From NCBI GenBank assembly GCA_047947185.1, contig CP170502.1, positions 1 to 64,000 on the forward strand: a DNA stretch of 64,000 nucleotides. The letters are read 5' to 3'. The DNA comes from JANQJA01 sp047947185. Lineage in GTDB: Bacteria; Pseudomonadota; Gammaproteobacteria; Pseudomonadales; Azotimanducaceae. The notes under the pieces are model-generated. The model was not told the origin of the DNA and did not search any database. It was given only the letters and a program-made list of their open reading frames with translations. Position numbers and translations under genes: made by a program. Shown here piece after piece: positions 61,042-64,000 of the stretch; the stretch's first letter is position 1; the number at the start of each line of letters is the position of its first letter.

Positions 61042-63324
61042 GTGGCAGAGCCGCTTCGGTCAGTTGATGACATGCTTGCCGCCGTCGGTGTGCCACGGCC
61101 TATCGCGGTGGATTGTGCTGTGTTGACGCGGGGTACCGATGGCTATCATGTTGATGTCCAGCTCGCCAAGGGATTTGTTCTCTATACCCGCGAAGTGATC
61201 GAAGAAACGGTCAAGCGGACGATTGCCGGCAAGCGACCCACGGGCAAGGCTGACGACATGGAATCGCTTCGCGATGCCTATGAGGCCATGGTAAAAGACA
61301 GCCTGCATCGGACCAAAACTGACCTGACCGGCAGACAGGTGCAGATCCTGCAGTTTGCCATCATCAAGTTTGTGATCCAGGAAGTCCGTGCGGAAATAGA
61401 CTCGGTACTCAAGCAACTCGAGGATACGCTGGCACAGCAACAATATTCCGGATCACGCAGCCTGCTGGTGACCCAGGAGCGGCTGACCTGGATGCGCCAG
61501 CAGTACCCCCATATCCAGTATCGGGCCTGTCGCGCCATCATGCGGCTCCTGCAGCGCGAGGAAACCCGGGACCTGCGAAACCTGCGCGAACAGTTCCTTG
61601 GCGACAGCCTGCGCGAACTGGCCAACATCCTGTTTAACCCCTTGCTTGCCGCCTCAAACCCGCTGGAGCCTGAGCTGCTGGTTGATTCCTATGCGCTCTG
61701 GCCTAAACAGCTCAGTGAGATGACGGAAACTTTAGAGAAGCTGCTCTCTGATCGCTTCCCGTCGCTGGCAGTGCTGCCGCTCAGGTCGGCAGAACCAGCT
61801 GGCACCGGTCAGAACGAGGTGTATGACGAAGTGGGGGGGCTGTTCGCCATCCTGCCGTTTATGGGCTCAAGCCAGGACCAGAAAGACGCCATTTCTGAAG
61901 ACTTCTGCTGGCTTGAACAGCCGGGCAACATCAGGCTGTTGTTCGACCCGGCTGTTCACGAACAGGCACTTGAAGCCATTGACGGTATGCGGGCCCAGTG
62001 GAGCTTTAAATCCGAGACCAAAAAGCTGCTCAGGACGGCACATGATGCGCGGCGTGCGCTGGTGGACGATGCAGCGTTTGAAGAAACTGTTGCCGGTTAC
62101 CTGCTGCGTGAAAAGTGGAGTCCGGCCTGGGCAGAGGTACTGGACATTACCACGGCCTGCGCTTATGTGGCCGGACACGATGACAAAAAAATCCTGGCGA
62201 AAATTGATCCGGGCAAAGAGGGTGTCACCCTGGTTGTCAGGGAGCTTGATGAGCTTGCCCGGGAGTGCAGCCGTGCATTGAAAGAGGAAACTGACGAGTA
62301 CGTGGTCCGGATGTTGACCGACTACAGTCGGTTTCGCCTGCACTTGCGCTACTTCCGCTTTGCCCACCGGCTGTTCAACCGCCTGTCAGTCATAACTGAA
62401 CCCGAGGAGATCCAGCTGGCCAGGGCGGGTGGGCACCTGTACCGGCTGACCGGGGGAGATGATGTTGACGCGGCAGAGGCGGGTGAGCCCCAGATCATTC
62501 ACCATGCTGTACTGAAGGCGGACGTACGCGGCTCAACCGTCGTAACACGGGAACTGATCAGGCAGAACCTGAACCCCGCCGCCTATTTCAGTACGCGCTT
62601 TTTTGGCCCGATCAACCAGCTGCTGTCTGTTTATGGTGCGGTAAAGGTTTTTATCGAAGGTGACGCGGTGATACTCGCCATCTACGAGGAGGACCAGTCT
62701 CCTGACCAGTGGTATGCGGTGTCGCGCGCCTGCGGGATTGCCAAGGAAATGCTTGATATTGTCGTGTCGAAAAACGCCAACGCCAGGCAAACCGGGCTGC
62801 CGACCCTGGAGATTGGTATCGGGATCTGTTTTGCTGCAGAGCGCCCGCTGTTCCTGTTTGATGAAAACAAACCCATCATGATTTCCCCGGCAATTGGTAC
62901 CGCGGACAGGATGTCCTCATGCTCCTGGAAGCTGCGGGAAGAGTTTGAATCGGGGAGTTTCAACGTTGAGGTGCTTGAAATTGCCGAGGGCGACAGCACA
63001 CGGGGCGAAAAGGGCCAACATCATATTCGCTACAACGTGAATGGCATCCTGCTGGCGACCGAAGGCTTCCGGAAGCTCCAGTCTGAAATTCCGCTCAGGA
63101 AAATCCGGGTCAAGGTGGGTGATGCCCAGGAAACCATGTTTGTTGGCCGGTTCCCGGATGTGCTCGGAAAAGAGCGTGACCTGGTGATCAGGGAGGGGCG
63201 GGTCGGCCTCTTTGAGAATGAGCACCGCGTCAAGGGTGCAGAGACAGGCGATGTGTTCTACGAGATCCTGCCAAACAACAAACTTGCAAACCAGGTACTT
63301 GAGGTTGCCAGGGGTGCCAACTGA
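61042..63324 (+). CDS. Large protein with class III nucleotidyl cyclase-like domain
   Basis: 760 residues, no signal or membrane segment. Residues ~1-480 are mostly helical and charged (EIDSVLKQLEDTLAQQQYSG, YRACRAIMRLLQREETRDLR) with no family I know. From ~485 there is a class III cyclase-like fold: VLKADVRGSTVVTREL holds the metal-binding Asp position and FIEGDAVILAIYEE resembles the second metal Asp, then SPAIGTADRMSS. The C-terminal ~150 residues include RVKVGDAQETMFVGRFPDVL. Not all catalytic residues can be placed, so activity is unsure. GTG start with GAGGAAC upstream. 31 bases after the radical SAM gene, same strand. Confidence 0.8.
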   Translation: MAEPLRSVDDMLAAVGVPRPIAVDCAVLTRGTDGYHVDVQLAKGFVLYTREVIEETVKRTIAGKRPTGKADDMESLRDAYEAMVKDSLHRTKTDLTGRQVQILQFAIIKFVIQEVRAEIDSVLKQLEDTLAQQQYSGSRSLLVTQERLTWMRQQYPHIQYRACRAIMRLLQREETRDLRNLREQFLGDSLRELANILFNPLLAASNPLEPELLVDSYALWPKQLSEMTETLEKLLSDRFPSLAVLPLRSAEPAGTGQNEVYDEVGGLFAILPFMGSSQDQKDAISEDFCWLEQPGNIRLLFDPAVHEQALEAIDGMRAQWSFKSETKKLLRTAHDARRALVDDAAFEETVAGYLLREKWSPAWAEVLDITTACAYVAGHDDKKILAKIDPGKEGVTLVVRELDELARECSRALKEETDEYVVRMLTDYSRFRLHLRYFRFAHRLFNRLSVITEPEEIQLARAGGHLYRLTGGDDVDAAEAGEPQIIHHAVLKADVRGSTVVTRELIRQNLNPAAYFSTRFFGPINQLLSVYGAVKVFIEGDAVILAIYEEDQSPDQWYAVSRACGIAKEMLDIVVSKNANARQTGLPTLEIGIGICFAAERPLFLFDENKPIMISPAIGTADRMSSCSWKLREEFESGSFNVEVLEIAEGDSTRGEKGQHHIRYNVNGILLATEGFRKLQSEIPLRKIRVKVGDAQETMFVGRFPDVLGKERDLVIREGRVGLFENEHRVKGAETGDVFYEILPNNKLANQVLEVARGAN

Positions 63325-63339
63325 TCGGGGAGGTGTGCC

Positions 63340-64000
63340 ATGCGTGCCGCGGTAATGCGAGACAGAAGGATTGTAGTTGATGAGATTGCCGCACCGGTAC
63401 CCGGTCCGGGTGAGGTACTCGTTCGGACCCTGGCCTGTGGTATCTGCGGGTCTGATCTCCACACGCTGAAACACGCCCATGCACTGGTTGAAGGATCACG
63501 CAACAGTGGTGGTTCTTTTGAGATGGATCTGTCACGTGACATTGTCATGGGGCATGAATTCTGTGCCGAGATTCTGACGCCCGCCAGCAGTCGCTTTCGT
63601 GCCGGTGACCGGGTTGTATCCGTTCCCCTGCTGCTCCGCGACGGCCGGGCGCTGACGGTGGGCTACTCGGACCTTGTGCCAGGGGGGTACGCAGAACAGA
63701 TGGTGCTGCAGGAAGACCTCCTCATACCGGTTCCCAATGGTCTCGCGTCAGACCTTGCCGCCCTGACGGAACCCATGGCCGTGGGCCGCCACGCGGTTGT
63801 CATGTCGAGGATCACGCCGGCCGAAGTGCCACTGGTGATTGGTTGCGGTCCGGTGGGGCTGGCCGTTATACAGTCACTCAAGGCCCTGGGTATGGGGCCG
63901 GTGATTGCAGCAGATTTCAGCCCGGCGAGACGGGCCAAGGCGGAACTGCTGGGGGCGGATATTGTCATTGATCCCGCGACCGAGTCGCCTTATGCCAGCT
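63340..64000 (+). CDS. Zinc-dependent alcohol dehydrogenase, 5' part
   Basis: The gene runs off the right edge; 220 residues are visible. Medium-chain dehydrogenase/reductase family: catalytic zinc ligands Cys in TLACGICGSDLHTL and His-Glu in MGHEFCAE, and the NAD(P)-binding start VPLVIGCGPVGLAVIQSL. The structural zinc cysteines of alcohol dehydrogenases are not visible in the loop, as in several MDR subgroups. ATG 63340 has GGGGAGG upstream. It follows the cyclase-like gene by 15 bases, so probably the same operon. Confidence 0.92.
   Translation, partial: MRAAVMRDRRIVVDEIAAPVPGPGEVLVRTLACGICGSDLHTLKHAHALVEGSRNSGGSFEMDLSRDIVMGHEFCAEILTPASSRFRAGDRVVSVPLLLRDGRALTVGYSDLVPGGYAEQMVLQEDLLIPVPNGLASDLAALTEPMAVGRHAVVMSRITPAEVPLVIGCGPVGLAVIQSLKALGMGPVIAADFSPARRAKAELLGADIVIDPATESPYAS

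Noticed and set aside
1..64000. tRNA, rRNA or riboswitch genes
   Set aside because: I looked for cloverleaf-type sequences, rRNA-conserved blocks and known riboswitch leaders by eye and found none that stood up; a covariance-model search would be needed to exclude small RNAs.

Overview
The window looks like a gammaproteobacterial chromosome of Pseudomonas-like flagellar type. The polar-flagellum regulators FleQ, FleS, FleR, FlhF and FleN are all present, gene order is fliC-flaG-fliD-fliS-fliT-fleQ-fleSR-fliEFGHIJK-fliLMNOPQR-flhBAF-fleN-fliA, and sigma-54 and sigma-28 promoters can be read directly. The downstream mix (DUF35/thiolase pair, PhyH dioxygenase, coniferyl-type aldehyde dehydrogenase, DUF5916 outer-membrane protein) is typical of marine or environmental gammaproteobacteria, but the sequence does not allow a genus to be named.

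Region 1 (1-27.8 kb) is one almost uninterrupted flagellar locus on the + strand. It is framed by two flagellin genes, the first cut by the window edge and the second at 26.4 kb. Sigma-54 (-24/-12) promoters stand before fliD, fleS, fliK and fliL, and a sigma-28 promoter stands before the second fliC. This fits a hierarchy FleQ -> FleSR and export/basal body -> FliA -> filament. FleQ here has no N-terminal receiver-like domain and FleR has GAFTNA instead of GAFTGA. Between fliA and the second fliC, where Pseudomonas has chemotaxis genes, there are about 1.1 kb of nested GC-rich repeats and a small reverse-strand gene.

Region 2 (27.8-38.1 kb) is a signalling block: four histidine kinases (two of them hybrids), a single-domain response regulator, a SpoIIAA/STAS-like protein and an HDOD protein, with no recognisable DNA-binding output protein.

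Region 3 (38.2-46 kb) is metabolic: ChaC, PhyH-type dioxygenase, a GST-like protein, a DUF5916 surface protein, then enoyl-CoA hydratase, DUF35 and thiolase-like genes in one direction.

Region 4 (46-56.35 kb) is an accessory island. It is bounded by two direct copies (about 483 bp, about 98% identical) of the 3' end of an aldehyde dehydrogenase gene; the right-hand copy is part of the intact gene. Inside are an IS66 transposase tail, an inverted fragment of a second YD-repeat gene, two small secreted proteins, a 1777-residue Sec-exported SpvB/RHS-type YD-repeat protein, and behind it a tandem series of displaced C-terminal tips. Each tip begins near a shared GCACAANAG motif and is followed at once by a small, mostly membrane, presumed immunity gene; the last complete pair has an Imm32-like protein. 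The layout suggests serial replacement of toxin tips in an RHS-type polymorphic toxin, and it is the most interesting part of the window.

Region 5 (56.35-64 kb) holds the intact aldehyde dehydrogenase, a GNAT acetyltransferase, a MEMO-AMMECR1 fusion divergent from the radical SAM member of the AmmeMemoRadiSam set, a 760-residue protein with a class III cyclase-like domain, and the 5' part of a zinc alcohol dehydrogenase that runs off the window.
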